From: Chlorokybus atmophyticus | Taxonomy: Eukaryota > Streptophyta > Chlorokybophyceae > Chlorokybales > Chlorokybaceae | Assembly: GCA_009103225.1 (NCBI GenBank) | Contig: RHPI01002998.1 | Coordinates: forward strand, 88,292-152,291 | Direction: 5' to 3' | Length of the DNA: 64,000 nucleotides | Part shown: one piece after another, positions 63,906 to 64,000 of the stretch | Layout of the letters: every line of letters begins with the position of its first letter | Position numbering within the stretch: position 1 is the first letter of the stretch | Program-made: the position numbers and the translations under genes | Notes under the pieces: model-generated | What the model saw: only the letters and a program-made list of their open reading frames with translations | Databases searched by the model: none | Told to the model about the DNA's origin: nothing

Positions 63906-64000
63906 CCCGCAATGACTTGCCAGCACGCAACGGATCAACCCTGATCACTGCAGCTGGTAACGAAGCCAGGAGACACAACAACCTTACTACAGCGAAGCAC
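63906..64000 (-). CDS. Possible partial exon running off the right edge
   Basis: The minus strand reads a hydrophobic stretch (LLCLLASLPAAVIRVDPLRA then GKSLR) followed by a good donor (GGTAAG at 63906-63901). It could be a first exon of the BP74-domain gene, or belong to another gene. Too short to decide. Confidence 0.25.

Overview
This is nuclear DNA of a plastid-bearing, flagellated eukaryote. Genes are split by many short GT-AG introns, often 70-250 bases long and several per gene. Coding is recognisable only by joining exons, and there are no operons. The gene set points to the green lineage, perhaps an early-diverging streptophyte or prasinophyte-like alga. The evidence is a fused methionine-salvage DEP1 enzyme (MtnB-MtnC), a plastid fibrillin, a GH36 raffinose-synthase/alkaline-galactosidase family enzyme, a starch branching enzyme with a transit-like leader, a plant-type UDP-sugar transporter, and an axonemal dynein light chain that implies motile flagella. 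I cannot name the species.

Layout, left to right. 1-1692: no gene. 1693-4236 (+): a protein with a PAR3-CR1-like head, three algal 'integrase repeat' modules and a His/Pro/Gln tail. 5706-11739 (-): a plastid-targeted protein with four tandem SnoaL-like domains. 13721-17399 (+): a decayed P-loop/TPR/J-domain gene broken by a stop codon and by an internally deleted Ty3/gypsy chromovirus. 19056-22826 (-): a Spinster-like transporter, head to head with a VOC/glyoxalase-fold gene (23082-24016, +). 25171-27055 (-): a UDP-sugar transporter, head to head with starch branching enzyme (28097-33395, +). 35789-36676 (-): a secreted 2H-phosphoesterase-like protein. Next come an assembly gap and an AT-rich stretch without genes up to about 41 kb. 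41931-45852 (+): GH36. 46663-50220 (-): UBA2 of the SUMO E1, head to head with DNAL1/LC1 (50512-52794, +). 53156-55740 (-): DEP1, head to head with fibrillin (55935-57404, +). The right end is repeat-rich: a pseudogene with several in-frame stops, minisatellites, a LINE fragment, and a secreted proline-rich BP74-domain gene (62801-63576, -).

The first thirteen genes alternate strictly in strand, so neighbours are always head to head or tail to tail, and three intergenic spacers are compact candidate bidirectional promoters of 194-291 bp. Several genes concern carbohydrate (branching enzyme, GH36, UDP-sugar transporter), but nothing shows that they are co-regulated.

Assembly quality is uneven. 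A poly-G run of about 390 bases sits between duplicated 16-base flanks, a GA run carries one N, and a poly-C-edged block of 193 Ns is present. These are partly or wholly artefactual.

The strongest candidates for undescribed biology are the tetra-SnoaL plastid protein, the PAR3-like/integrase-repeat fusion, the P-loop/TPR/J locus, and the secreted 2H and BP74 proteins.
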